A stretch of 64,000 bases of DNA from Harmothoe impar (GCA_947462335.1 OX381714.1:60681800-60745799); one strand, 5' to 3'; shown: positions 10,660-21,589, counted from the first letter of the stretch. Numbers and translations: made by a program. Notes: generated by a model from the letters alone, not told the origin.

Positions 10660-10797
10660 AAAGTCCAGACCCTGGTCAACAAAATGTAGGAAATCTTCAG
10701 ATTTTGGTATCTTTGAAATTAACATAGTCTATGACAGAAATCCAAGTGAAAAAGTAGGAATACCTGCAAAAATAGGGAAAGTGGTATCTCTGAGTCA
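10660..10797. mobile_element. Family N fragment
   Basis: Shares CAAAATGTAGGAAATCTT, an AGTAGGAAT...CCTGCAAA block and a final GGTATCTCTGAG with the copies at 40929 and 61503. The left inverted end is missing; the fragment abuts family B. Confidence 0.6.
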
Positions 10798-10924
10798 GAC
10801 CGATCCTCACTTCTCCCTCCATGCTCACATTATAAATCCTTTATCTAGAAATGTGCTTCTGTTATTGGCATAGAACCTAACTGTCTGCCTCAACATAAAT
10901 CCATTTGCTGAGTCTGTGACTAAC

Positions 10925-11175
10925 TTAACACTTTAAGGACGGCATGTCACTGAAAGATGACATTTGTTGTCATGATGCACCAATGCAGCCCTGCAAGTAA
11001 CTCGCCGGGGCTGCATTGGTGCATCATGCCGACCCTTCGGCAGTGTCTCAACCCTGAAGGGTTGGCATGATGCTTGAATGCAGCCCTGGCCAGTTACTCG
11101 CCAGGGCTGCATTCATGCATCATGACGACCAAGGGCATGATGCATTAAGGCATCACGCCACCCTTAAAGGGTTAA
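10925..11175. mobile_element. Family A element, reference copy (251 bp)
   Basis: Flanked by TTAA on both sides, with ends ACACTTTAAGGACGGC and CCACCCTTAAAGGGT. Inside are two palindromes: the first of CACCAATGCAG...CTGCATTGGTG type (10975-11029), the second of CTTGAATGCAG...CTGCATTCATG type (11071-11125), both centred on GAGTNACTC. TTAA duplication and CCCTT ends are typical of piggyBac-derived MITEs. No coding capacity; about 40 relatives lie in the window. Confidence 0.85.
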
Positions 11176-11345
11176 TAATGGATTAGTTTATTGCAGACAC
11201 AGGGAGCGCCTAATGGCAAGATTTAGCCGAATTTCGCTGTCAATTTGGGGATGAGGGGAGAGGAGATGGGACGGGAAATGACGGCTAACTGACTGAGAAC
11301 AGGATTGACAGCAACAAGCTCCAGTAAGGACAGGGTGTGGGCGCG

Positions 11346-11356
11346 CTAAGATGGCG
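11346..11356 (+). promoter_or_regulatory. YY1-type motif overlapping an ATG
   Basis: GCGCGCTAAGATGGCGGACC: AAGATGGCGG matches the YY1/Pho consensus and forms a good start context, but the frame ends after four codons unless spliced. No clear donor follows. Confidence 0.25.
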
Positions 11357-11492
11357 GACCACTGAGAGAAATGGGCTTTCTTTTTGCATTTACTGTTTCC
11401 TTTGTTTATTTGAAGACGGTCACATGGTAAAGCTTTTCACTCATGTCGGTGATCACATCATTATGATCCTAATGATGCTTGTTCACTGCAGT

Positions 11493-11744
11493 TAGGCCAA
11501 AAAAAAGAAGGTTTGTTTCAGGTTACCCGACCGACCCTATCAAAAAAGGGCCGACCCTACGTTTTTTATGCAATTTTTAAGAGGTTTTTGTATTTTTGTC
11601 CTTTTTGGTAAATTTTTGGGTTTTCTGAGAGGCCGGCTAGTACTTTCATGTTAAAAAAAAAAAAATTAAAAAATCCGACCTACCGACACTACATAATTTT
11701 CTTGCCATGTTACATGAAACAACCGTTCTTTTTTTTTGGCCTTA
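11493..11744. mobile_element. Family F MITE, copy 2
   Basis: Left TAGGCCAAAAAAAAGAAGG then TTTCAGGTTAC; right CATGTTACATGAAACAACC then TTTTTTGGCCTTA. More diverged than copy 1. Confidence 0.7.
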
Positions 11745-11749
11745 TGCTC

Positions 11750-11945
11750 GATTTAGAATGATGTTTGTCTATTGACTAATGTGTCAAGAATGGTTGACTT
11801 TTTTATGACATAATTGTGTTCACGTTGGTCTAACGTTGTCTGCAATAGCAATATTCGCAGGCATCTCATATGATATCACAGGATAATTATCCTTTAAATA
11901 GTATGCATTAGAATGCAGGATTTTGATGTTATATTCCACCAGACT
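11750..11945. repeat. Dispersed repeat shared with 23450-23636
   Basis: Similar order of motifs in both places: GTCAAGAA, CTGCAATAGCAATATT / CTGTAATAGCTATATT, CACAGGATAAT / CACAGGACAAT, and ATGCAGGATTTTG / GTGCAGGATTTTG. The alignment is approximate and was made by eye. Confidence 0.4.
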
Positions 11946-12089
11946 GGGTCTGTAGCCACTAAACTAATTAATAGCCAATCCGTTTTTCTCCCTGATACAA
12001 AACATGAAGCTAAAATAGCCCCGCCGTGGTTGCCGCATTAATGTAGTCAGGGGGAGGCGTATCATGAAGCCATTAAACAGGTGCTTTAA

Positions 12090-12612
12090 CCCTGTATTTT
12101 GAAATTCAAAAATATGAATTTTCAGTCAATTTTTGGCACCTTTATGAAGTGCTATATATACATATTTGGGATCATTTGAAAGGTAATTCTCTCCTCTATC
12201 TGATGCACTAACAAGATAGTTGATAGGATCAATGGCGTAAGAGCGAAAGTAGAATAAAGGACTAAACCCCCTGACACCCTTGAATAAACATTGTCCTCAC
12301 TCCCACACCATTAGTGAAACAGTCCCAGAAGGTGTACCACTGTAAGCAGGGCATTCAGGGCGTCATTTTGAGGTATAGCACGTGGGGATATGCCTATTAC
12401 AAGTTTTTTTTATTTTTGAATAAAAAAACAAGAATTTTCAGGCAATTTTTGGCAATTTTCAGCACTTTATTGAAAAGCTATATGCACATATTTGGGGTAA
12501 TTTAAAAGGTGTTTCCTTGCTATATGAGATGCACTAACTACATAGTTGATATATTTAATGACGTAAGAGTGAGAGTAGAAAAAAGAGCCTAGCCCCTGCA
12601 CCTCAGTCCAGG
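12090..12612. repeat. Diverged direct duplication (about 310-bp spacing)
   Basis: 12090-12290 and 12405-12610 share AATTTTCAG(T/G)CAATTTTTGG, CACATATTTGGG / TACATATTTGGG, GATGCACTAAC, ATAGTTGATA and ATGACGTAAGAG / ATGGCGTAAGAG in the same order. Confidence 0.6.
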
Positions 12613-12639
12613 TCTGAAGGCACATGTCCTCACATATTG

Positions 12640-13715
12640 GCTATACATAGGTTACATGATATTTAATATAAATAGATATGAACCCTCAGGACACTCATGC
12701 TTGATATTCCATACAAAAAGAAAATCAATTAGACATTTGTACATACTAATTTCAAACCCATTTGTACCCAGCATAAAAAACTACAATATCAGGATCTGTA
12801 AATCATTATGTAATGGCCCTAAAAGTTACATAATTATGTTTTTTTTCTTATAGGAATAGTATAAATGGGTTGATATTCAAAGTTAGATTCCGGGGTTGAG
12901 AAGAAATGTTGTGCGAACATATTATGAAGTAGCCCTATATCAATGATATTTCAGCAATTTCAAGGAATTTCATGATTTTCACCAGATAACTCAGTATTAT
13001 GCAATAGTTTAAATGGGTAAAAATCTGCTAGGATTGATGTATGCCATATAGACCTATGCCTATATAAAAATTCAACTTGATATATACAACAACAGTCATG
13101 TGGTGTTGATTTAGAGACTAGTCATCTTCACTGTTCAGGGACATTGGGACAATTAGTGTTTCCCTCATTTTTTAATGAAAATTGTGAAGTTTACCTTGGT
13201 TATCCAGATCAGGAAAAAAATAGGCACATTCTCCATGATTTGTATAAAGAATTCCTGCAGAACCAACAGGATATCATACATATTGATGAAATGAGACTCT
13301 TCCAAATTTGAGATATTAGAGCATATCTGTGCAAGTTCTAGGTGAACATATGTAATATATTACGATTTTGAGGGTCTGTTAAAATGAAAATTGAGGTCTG
13401 CACTTACTGAGGCTTCACTGATTAAAGGAGAAATATTCGGTGATCAGGGATCAGGCATTTTCCAGGATCTATTTTCTTTTTCAGGAAATCCAGAATGCTT
13501 ACAATATGCCTGCATAATTTAGTGTAGACTAAGGTCTGAAATTGGCTAAGTCCAAACAACATTTTTACATCTTCAAATGGCTGTAAAATCCAAACCGCTG
13601 GACCGATTTGTATGATATTTAAACTGTTTTCATCATTTAACATGCTCTATCCATCTAACCCATTTAGGCATGTCTAACAACAATATCTGAAAATGACCTG
13701 GGATACCTAGTAACA
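12640..13715. other. AT-rich stretch without a recognised gene
   Basis: About 1.1 kb, AT-rich, only short frames and no member of the window's repeat families. No splice-bounded GC-rich block stands out. Confidence 0.4.
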
Positions 13716-13965
13716 ATGTGGATGTATTCAATGGGCTAAGAAAAGTTAGTTTTTCCTTCATTAAATGGCTTCAAATAGAAAATTAAACACACATGCCAAT
13801 AACATTGATACCGCTCTGATATATTTTATTCATGGGTGCTGGGGCAGTATCCCACTCAGCCTGCGGCTTCATGGGATACTGCCCCAGCCCTCACTTGTGA
13901 AATACGACAGAGACGGTATCAATGGGCGATGGCATTTGTCTATGTATAAAATACGGATCTAGCTG
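13716..13965. mobile_element. Palindromic repeat family M, copy 1
   Basis: Core palindrome CTGGGGCAGTATCCCACTCA ... CATGGGATACTGCCCCAG, flanked by TTGATACCG and GAAATACGA/GACGGTATCAA blocks. The same arrangement appears inverted at 39960-40195, including the outer TTTTTCCTTCATTAAATGGC block. Confidence 0.65.
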
Positions 13966-14124
13966 TGTATATGGAGGACCTAGAGCACCCATTACAAAGT
14001 GTGGCTCAGTGAACTTGTGTTTGTCAGACTCAAAGAGAGCTGTTCTCTGCTGCTTTGATGTCAGAGCTCAATGTTCACTGTAGCAGACTCAGGAATCCAG
14101 ACACATAGATTCACATGCCCCTGG

Positions 14125-14376
14125 TTAACACGGTTAGGGCAGTATAGTGCTTTAGTGCACTATTCCCTATTGTCACCATGATGCATGAATGCAGCCCTGG
14201 CAGGTAACTCGCTAGTGCTGCATTCACGCTTCATGATGACCCTACAGTGTTGAGACAGTCCTGATGGGTCTGCATGATGCACTAATCCAGCCCCGGCAAG
14301 TTACTTGCCGGGGCTGCATTGGTGCATCATGACGACAAATGTCATCTTTTAGTGACATCCGTCCTTAAAGGGTCAA
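14125..14376. mobile_element. Family A element, inverted relative to 10925
   Basis: TTAA left edge, diverged TCAA right edge. The GAATGCAG-type palindrome comes first here and the CAGCCCCGGCAAG type second, so the element sits in the opposite orientation. Confidence 0.8.
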
Positions 14377-14380
14377 CACC

Positions 14381-14645
14381 TGCACACAGAAAAGTAAAAG
14401 TGTCAACTGTGTCTCCCACGCGGCTCTGATAAAATAGAGAGTCAAACAGCTAATGACTCTGCTTATATGAAGGGTCAACTTGAGTTGACTCTCTACCATC
14501 AGTGTCAACTTGAGTTGACTATCTACTATCAGTGTCAACCCAATGTTGACCCTTCTTATAAGCAGAGTCAATAGCTGTTTGACACTTCATTTTACCAGAG
14601 CCACCTGGGAGACACAGTTGACTCCTTTACTTTTCTGTGTGTGCA
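14381..14645. mobile_element. Foldback MITE (265 bp)
   Basis: Ends TGCACACAGAAAAGTAAAAG and TTTACTTTTCTGTGTGTGCA. The arms continue through a CAACTGTGTCTCCCA block, GAGTCAAACAGCTA and TTATA(T/A)GAAGGGTCAA. The centre holds two copies of a TCAACTTGAGTTGACT palindrome. Confidence 0.8.
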
Positions 14646-14742
14646 CTCTCCAACCCCCCCCCCCCCCCCCCCACCCATACTGTCTGCTCCTAGTGGTACA
14701 CATAAAGGCGCGTAATGGCTGCTCTGTTCAGAACTTAGTAGA

Positions 14743-14999
14743 TAAGGGAGTGCTCATTTTTTAACAACAGGGGGGTGGTGGATTTGGGGGGGTAAAAAAT
14801 TTAGACCCCTCTTCGGGGGGGTCAAAAAAATTCAACCTGTTTTGAGGGAAAAAGCCCGCGCGTTACTATGCTACAAAGGGGTGCGACCTGCTGGGGGGGT
14901 AAAAAATTTCGACCCCTCTAGGGGGGGTGAAAAAATTTCGGCCGCTCCACGCAAAATCTCACCTCCCCCCCCTGTTGTTAAAAAATGAGCACTCCCTTA
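14743..14999. mobile_element. MITE with TAAGGGAGTGCTCATTTTTT ends
   Basis: Left TAAGGGAGTGCTCATTTTTT then AACAACAGGGGGG; right CCCCCCTGTTGTT then AAAAAATGAGCACTCCCTTA: arms of about 33 bp, TA at each edge. G-rich interior with GGTAAAAAATTT repeats. A second end of this family survives at 29408-29446. Confidence 0.8.
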
Positions 15000-15028
15000 A
15001 AAGTACCTCATATTTTCTGTTTTACATG

Positions 15029-15236
15029 AACCCTTTTAGGGCCGCATAGTACTTTAATGCATTATGGCCTTTATCTTCATGATCGTGGAATGCAGCCCTG
15101 ACGCATAGCTGACATCATCATTCTAGCATCATGCCGACTCTAACATGGGGTAGACACACTCATAGGGTCAACAGTGTATCAACCTAGCTTAGCCAGAGAT
15201 GCATTCATGCATCAAAGGGCATAGTGCATTTAAGTC
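15029..15236. mobile_element. Family A element, strongly diverged
   Basis: CCCTTTTAGGGCCGCATAG left end; AATGCAGCCCTG and GATGCATTCATGCATCA remnants inside. The palindromes are no longer self-complementary. Confidence 0.6.
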
Positions 15237-15247
15237 CTAAGCCTAAC

Positions 15248-15491
15248 TTAACACCTTAAGGACGGCATGATACCTTAATCATTCATGCCCTTGGTCGTCA
15301 TGATGCATGGATGCAGGCTGGCGAGTAACTCGCCCGGGCTGCATTCAAGCATCATGCCGACCCTACAGGTCCACACACCCCTGAAGGGTAAGATACCCAA
15401 TGCAGCACCGACGAGTTACTCGCTGGGGCTGCAGTTTTGCATCATGATGACAAATGTCATATTTTAGCGACATCTGTCCTTAAAGGGTTAA
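15248..15491. mobile_element. Family A element
   Basis: TTAA at both edges, ends ACACCTTAAGGACGGC and TCCTTAAAGGG. Both palindromes are recognisable; the first has lost its inner left arm. Confidence 0.8.
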
Positions 15492-15657
15492 AGAGTTGGC
15501 TGACAACAGTCACACTAAAGGTTGTGCAATATATGACATGATGAGACGCCACCCGACCCCAGAATCCACTCCGGGGGCTGTTTATGGAAATTAATGTTTT
15601 GTGAGACAAAAAGGTGGGAAGGACCAGACAGTTCTATATAGTATAGATTTATACCAG

Positions 15658-15836
15658 CACAGAGAAAAGAAACAGCGTCAAAAGGGAGTCCAGGTTGCCT
15701 CCAGAATCACTCGATTCTAAGGGAGTCCAGGCTGCCTGAGGGAGCTTGGGTGACACATAAGGGCCAGGGTGACCCTAGAGAGGGGAGTCATTCTGGAGGC
15801 AACTGGACTCCCTTTTGCCGCTGTTCTTTACTCCAT
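15658..15836. mobile_element. Family E MITE, copy 1
   Basis: CACAGAGAAAAGAAACAGCG left; CGCTGTTCTTTACTCC right. Inner arms GGGAGTCCAGGTTGCCTCCA and a GGAGGCAACTGGACTCCC counterpart. Confidence 0.7.
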
Positions 15837-15999
15837 GGATGAAAGTGACCAATCTCGAAAAAACCTGAAATGTTCAAATTAAGGCCCCTGAATTAAGGTC
15901 CTCTATAGTTTAGTATAGGTCTTTGCGACATGAAAAAGAAATCAGGGAAAAACTTGAAAACACTTTCATCTTTGTTCTCTGTGAAGCAGCCTACACGGT

Positions 16000-16415
16000 A
16001 AGGCTGGCACTCTAGTACTATCTGCACAAATTCTCTCTGCATGAAGCAAATGTGGTGATCCCGGCCAGAACGCTACGTGGCAATGAGAAGGTGAAACTGA
16101 AGATGATGAGATCAAAGAGCGACAAAAGCCACTGGTGAGAGGGCTCGAACCCTGGAACAGTCTATCCACAGACACTCAGAGAATGGTGTCAAACAGGCTC
16201 TTCCTGGATGCACTGAAAAAGGACTAACTACTGACTAGACAGTAACTATATCTAGATTATTGTAATGTTAAATGTAATATATCTCTCAATGACTCTGAAC
16301 TCTTTGTCTATTTGACCCTTCTCTTTGAAGGTGACTTGGCTTTTGATTGAAAAACTCATTGTAATTGTACACTGAGAATCTTCAGCCAATAAATATATAA
16401 ATACAAATACAATAC
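16000..16415 (+). mobile_element. 5'-truncated LINE (non-LTR retrotransposon) 3' end
   Basis: A frame-broken C-terminal RT segment is followed by about 190 bp of 3' UTR and an A/T-rich tail (AATAAATATATAAATACAAA) near 16385-16410. 5' truncation is the usual fate of LINE copies. The left boundary is uncertain. Confidence 0.6.
16016..16227 (+). pseudogene. C-terminal remnant of a non-LTR reverse transcriptase, frameshifted
   Basis: Frame one (from 16016) reads ...ARTLRGNEKVKLKMMRSKSD before a stop at 16135. A second frame then reads EPWNSLSTDTQRMVSNRLFL and ends at TAA 16225-16227. Known LINE RT tails have the order R-T-x-R-G...K...RxWNxLP...S-x-N-x-F-x-x-x-L, which this matches across a frameshift near 16130. 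It is non-functional and lacks the RT catalytic region. Confidence 0.6.
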
Positions 16416-16725
16416 CCCTCGGTCACCCTAGGGACAATCCTCTCTACAATCTACTCATCGTATTCAAGGAACTTTCCATTTAGAAAACTTGATTCCATCT
16501 CAAAATGAAAGACATTTGGATTAAATAGAAATATTCAACAGTGACCAGCCAAGCAGGAAGGATGATCTGTGTATAGACATCGGGGCATCCTATTGGCGTG
16601 GCGGCTCACTTATATAAACAAGCAACGGGAGATAACAGATTATCTTTACATAATTGATCCCCAACAAAAGGAATAGTATAGTTAATATCTTCTAGTCTGC
16701 CAGGGCTTATTTAACACGTTGCTGC

Positions 16726-16927
16726 GTAACCCTTGGAGGCCGGTATAATGCCTAAAGACGATGATTGACGTCATGATGCACTGATGCAGTACCAGGCAGT
16801 CACTCGCCGGCACTGCGTTGGTGCATCATACTGACCACTCGGGTCTCAACGTATGGTAGGCATGATGCATGAGTGCATCTCTGGCAAGAAGCTTGTCAGG
16901 AGGGCATTTACGGGAATATCATGTTAA
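16726..16927. mobile_element. Family A element, diverged, sharing a TTAA with the next copy
   Basis: Left edge GTAACCCTTGGAGGCC; GCACTGATGCAG...CTGCGTTGGTGCATCAT palindrome. Its right TTAA (16924-16927) is also the left TTAA of the following copy. Confidence 0.65.
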
Positions 16928-17112
16928 CCATTTAAGGATGCATGTTGCTAAAAGATGACTTTGTCATCATGATGCACCAATGCAGCCCCGGCGAGTAACT
17001 CACTGGTGCTGCTTTGTTGCATCATGCCGACCTTTCGGGAGCATCTCAATCTCAGGGCTGCATTCATGCATCATGATGTAGTAATACAATAATGCCATCC
17101 TTAAAGGGTTAA
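16924..17112. mobile_element. Family A element, internally deleted
   Basis: TTAA at both edges. The first palindrome is present (16970-17026); the left arm of the second is missing, leaving GGGCTGCATTCATGCATCAT. Confidence 0.75.
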
Positions 17113-17329
17113 AGCTCTATGCTGTCCTTATAGGGTAAAGATAGAGATCACATGACAAATACATGATGTGTTCAAATAAGGCCCAGCCCAGCCACTGCCA
17201 AGTCTATCCAATATTCATTTGAACCTTTCTTTGATCAAAAATGCAGAGGCCACCATCCGTCAACACCCTGTATCGCGCCACCCCCACCATGTCTCCCATG
17301 GATTCTACATGTGCAATAGGGGTCTGGAT

Positions 17330-17545
17330 GGGGGGTCCCCATGTCACATGTCAAATTAAAGAAATGGCCATGTCCCCTGTCACTTAAATCCCCATCCCCC
17401 ATGTCACCTCTAAGAACCTGTCATGCCCCATGTCGAATTTAAGACAAACCCTATGTCAGGTCCCTTATTTTGTCACGAAGCTCCATGTCGCATGTCGAAT
17501 TTAAGAAATGGCCATGTCGCCGTGTCGAATTTTATGGTCCCTGGC
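17330..17545. repeat. CATGTCGCATGTCGAATTT-type repeat
   Basis: Degenerate repeats of CATGTC...CATGTCGAATTTAAGAAATG. A 45-bp piece (17484-17529) is almost identical to 43737-43782 inside element H. Confidence 0.55.
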
Positions 17546-17556
17546 AATACAATATG

Positions 17557-17703
17557 CAGAGATGAAGCTCAGTCGTAGACAGAATGCAGGAGGTTTTAGC
17601 ATTTTGGTCAGTTTTCTGTCGGACAATTAACTTAATTCAAACACGAAATTGCAGTCCAAAAGCAGGAATTCCTGTAAACGTAGGGGAAATGGGTGAGTCT
17701 CTG
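17557..17703. mobile_element. Family N element, diverged
   Basis: CAGAGATGAAGCT left, GTGAGTCTCTG right, with the family's GCAGGAGGTTTTAGCATTTT and AGCAGGAATTCCTG blocks inside. Confidence 0.5.
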
Positions 17704-17732
17704 AATATGAATGGTGTAGTGCTTGATACATT

Positions 17733-18593
17733 CACTGTAAAAAATAGATGTACTTTTTACAGATTCACTCTGTAAAATTTAACGCTGATTCACCGTTATT
17801 TGGAATACAATGAAGCACCGTAAATATCAGCCATTTCACAGTGGATCCTTGTTAAATGCTAACCTGGTTTGGATTACAACGATTCAACGTAAATTCATCT
17901 TCTAATGTCAAATCCCAGAGGGAGCCACATATAGTGGATCTTGCCATAGATAGGTGGCCTGGTATGTAAGAAGATTTTTCTGGAGAGTGTGAGCCCTTGA
18001 AGTGGAGTATACATGTTGAAATAATGGTCATTTTCAATTAATCTATATGTTTGACAATTTAACAATTCAATCTTGTGATAGGTTTAACAAAATACCATGA
18101 TCACTTGATAATATCCAGAAGAAAGTAGCTGTCTGGATCTATACACCTATTTTGTGGTAATATACTATGCATATATCCTCACTTCTGGAAACTCTGCCTT
18201 GTATCAATCCTATAGAGTAAAACCTCTTGTATAGGCCAGGGCTAGTATGCAAGTCAGATGGTCAGTGGTGCGAATAGGATAAGGACAAAGTCAAAGTATG
18301 GCTTATCCATAAGTTTTTAGATGTATGCTACAGTAACTAAAGTCACCATAATCAGACTCCCTGTGAGGCTTATCGAATATTCTCTGTATATTTGAATACT
18401 GTGAATCTATTAATGCTGATTTAACGTAAAATTAACAGTGATTCAACGTAAAATGAACAGTGATTCTGTGTAAAATTAACAGTGATTCTGCGTAAAATTA
18501 ACGGCGACCGTCACCGTTAAAAAAACGGTGAAAGTTATGTCCCAAAAGTTGCCAGTGATTCAACGTCATTTTGACGACATTTTTTTTACAGTG
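17733..18593. mobile_element. 861-bp element with CACTGTAAAAAA ends
   Basis: Left CACTGTAAAAAATAG, right TTTTTTTTACAGTG. An internal array of about four 21-bp units (TGATTCAACGTAAAATTAAC) lies at 18418-18500, and an inverted GATTCAACGTAAATTCATC near 17880. No transposase. Confidence 0.65.
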
Positions 18594-18798
18594 TTGAAAA
18601 TCAGTTGGATCGAAAAGTAATTTGCATACACCATAACAATATCTTATATCTGTTTGGCTATCTCGGTACAAGGCCGTGCTTTATTAGATTATGTTTGTAT
18701 GACTATGGGGACATGGGTCACACAGAGTTATGGGTATTGATGTCTTCCCTGGTCGTGGCACCCCCGTGCCGCATACACAAGTAGGGGTGGGGTAGGCC

Positions 18799-19028
18799 TA
18801 CACAGTGAAAGGAACAGAGTAAAAAGGGAGTCCAGGTTGCCTCCAAAATGACTCCCCTCTTTAGGGGAGCCCAGGTCCTTATGTGACTCCGTTAGCCAGG
18901 CAGCTATGTGACTCTCCTAGGTCAGCCAGAGTCAACTAGGCTCCCTTAATCGGCCTAGGCTCCCTTAAAGAGGGGAGTTATTCTGGATGCAACCTGGACT
19001 CCCTTTGGACTCCTCTTTTCTCCGTGTA
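18799..19028. mobile_element. Family E MITE, copy 2
   Basis: TACACAGTGAAAGGAACAGA left; TCTCCGTGTA right; inner arms GGGAGTCCAGGTTGCCTCCA and GGATGCAACCTGGACTCCC. Confidence 0.7.
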
Positions 19029-19114
19029 CTGGGCCATCTATAGGCGGAGAGATTAAGGGGAAACAACTGCACACTGAGAAAGGTGTGTTTCGTTTATACG
19101 CCTTTTTGCAGCCA

Positions 19115-19233
19115 CACACTCAGAAAAGTCTGCGTCATTGTCACCAGAACCACTCACCTGAAAGTCAGGCACAGCCTGACTCTCAAGTGAGAGTGGTTTT
19201 AGCGACAATGACGCTCACTTTTCTGAGTAAGCA
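19115..19233. mobile_element. Family C foldback MITE, copy 1
   Basis: CACTCAGAAAAGTCTGCGTC ... ACGCTCACTTTTCTGAGTAA. Nearly the whole element folds on itself around GTCAGGCACAGCCTGAC. Confidence 0.75.
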
Positions 19234-19307
19234 CTCTTAATACACCTATTTTTGTAACACACTGCAGACTTGCCAAGTCTTTATACTGTTTCATGAAAAC
19301 ATTTTGC

Positions 19308-19476
19308 AGAGTAACTCGCCAGTGCTGCATTCAAGCATCACGCCGACCTTATGAGGTTGAGGCACTCCCGAAGGGACGGCATGATGCACCAATGCAGCAC
19401 CAGCGAGTTACTCACTGGGGCTATTTTGGCGCATCATGATGACAAATGTCCTCTTTTAGCGACATGCATGGGTTAA
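19308..19476. mobile_element. Family A element, 5'-truncated
   Basis: Begins inside the first palindrome (GAGTAACTCGCCAGTGCTGC), right edge TTAA at 19473-19476. Second palindrome partly retained. Confidence 0.7.
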
Positions 19477-19646
19477 GTAAAAAAAGGGATTGCATCTCAA
19501 AGGCTGGGTTTGTTTTTAACTTTGGTACAGGTGGATGGGTGGGTGGGTGGTGCCCCGGCTAGACTCTCATAGATTATGGATGTAATGAGTTGCAGTGTTT
19601 TAAATAAATGGGACTGGAACAGGAACTAGGAAGAGCAGACAGAGGG

Positions 19647-19882
19647 TTAACCCTTTAAGGGCTGCATGTCGCTAAATGTTGAATTTGTAGCATAATGCAC
19701 CAATGCAGCCCCGTTGAGAATCTCATTGATTAGTGCATCATGACGACCCTTCGGAAGTGTCTCTACCCCATAGGGTCGGCATGATGCTTGAATGCAGCCC
19801 TGGTGAGTTACTCGCCAGGGCTGCATTCATGCATCATGACGAAGGGAATGATGCATGAATGCATAATACATTAAAGGGTTGA
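19647..19882. mobile_element. Family A element
   Basis: TTAACCCTTTAAGGGCTGC left; TTAAAGGGTTGA right. The second palindrome (19781-19838) is nearly perfect; the first has a deletion. Confidence 0.8.
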
Positions 19883-19942
19883 ATAGATGGGACTGAAACA
19901 GAAACTAGGAACACCAGACCTGGGCTAAGGTGGTCAGAGGAG

Positions 19943-20528
19943 TTAACCCTTTAGAGGCCGTATAGTGCCTTAACAGTCTTTGCCAAAACGTGCTGGACAG
20001 TGGCAATGTCCGCCTAAAATGGCTCTGGTCCGGCAGAATGACGAGTGTTGCAGGACCAGATGTCTTCTACATTCTGGGCTTTCCAAAATTGAAAGAATTT
20101 TTCAAATATTTCAACTAGAACTTAAGTTACAAGTTCTAGAGTGCACACTAATATTCTAGGCAAATTAGAGCATTTTTTTGTTATTATTTCTTTTATAAAT
20201 ATTATTTTATTCTAAATAGTATGCAAAACTTTGATTTTGGTATTCGGTCCTGCAGAAATCTATCCGGTCCTGCAAAATTGGCTAGCTGCAGGACCGACTG
20301 TCCTGCATGCCGAAAAAGTTTTCACAAAGACTGCCTTAATGTGCATTGTCTACTCTAAGTTACTCGCCAAGGCTGCATTCGTGTATCATGTCGACACTGG
20401 GAATGTATCATCCTCATTGGGCAGTATGATGGAGCACCCATGGCAGGCTACTCGCTAGGGCTGCATTCATGCATCATGCAAAAAAGTAAATAGCACATTA
20501 AAGCACTATGCCTCCTTAAATAGTTTAA
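19943..20528. mobile_element. Family A element containing a family B insertion
   Basis: Left TTAACCCTTTAGAGGCC, right GCCTCCTTAAATAGTTTAA. The A sequence resumes after the B element with the family's TGCCTTAATG motif. Confidence 0.7.
19974..20333. mobile_element. Family B element, copy 2 (360 bp)
   Basis: CAGTCTTTGCCAAAACGTGC ... AAGTTTTCACAAAGACTG. CCTTAA lies on both sides (19968-19973 and 20334-20339), an exact 6-bp target duplication. Confidence 0.85.
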
Positions 20529-20787
20529 ATGGTGGCGATCACGATAGCTATTAAAGAGGGGCAACTTGCATGCAGATCGCTTGGTTCTATCATTTTAGAG
20601 AACATTTCAATTCTAAAAGCATATGGCTCCCCAATGCACTGAGATCGTTCGGAACAATTGCCTTGGGGAAGCAGTAGAAATGTGGGTGGAGCATTTAAAG
20701 TGATGCGAGCACTTCACACATCAGAATCCAAAGATAAAGCACAAAATGCTGTTCTTCTCCCTCCTTGTTGATACAAGTGCTCTCCGC

Positions 20788-21004
20788 TTATCATCATGAT
20801 GCATGAATGCAGCTCTGGAAAGTAACTCGCCAAGTGCTACATTCATGCATCATACCAACCCTTTGGGCGTGTCTCAATCATGTAGAGTCGTTATGATGCA
20901 TGAATGCAGCCCGCATGGCGAGTTATTAACCAGGGCCGTATTCATGCATCATGACGACAAAGGCCATACCACAGTAACGCACTCTGCGGCCCTTACAGGG
21001 TTAA
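20788..21004. mobile_element. Family A element, left end lost
   Basis: Two GAATGCAG-type palindromes (20800-20855 and 20895-20952), right end GCGGCCCTTACAGGGTTAA. Confidence 0.75.
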
Positions 21005-21589
21005 GTAGGGTAGATTCACCTTGAGTCGGACATATACCTTGAGACGAACACCTGATTTTGTGGGTATTCCAGCATTTTAAGCTCTTATTTTGTGAATGAT
21101 TGTAAAGTTCAAGTATTATTCTTTCAAAAAAGCTAACACTAAGTCGTAGTGTAGATGAATAACCTCAAATTTCTCTGTCAGTCTCAGGGTATGTGTCCGA
21201 CTCATGGTGGATCTACCCTAGATCTCAGAGCAGCCCCCCCCCCCACCCCCCAGGCTACACAGACTCTGGGGAGATGTGAAGGGTTGAGATCATGTCTGTA
21301 GAGATTTACATGTAGCAAGATTAGATCTGCATCTTTCTCCTCTCATCAGAAAACCACTCTGTCCCCTCTGGCGTTTGCTTGAGCAGCTCTGGAGCAGTTG
21401 GGAGGGGCAGCTCAGGTATAGCTGTACGACATCACCAGCCAGTCACTGGCTGCAGTTGCAATTATGTCTGATACACTCCCGGGCTGATACACTCCTGAAC
21501 TAGTCGGCATGATGCACTCCTGATCTGGTTGGCATGATGCACTACTGCTGTGCTGCAGTGGCAACAAGTAAATCACTGACACACCATTT

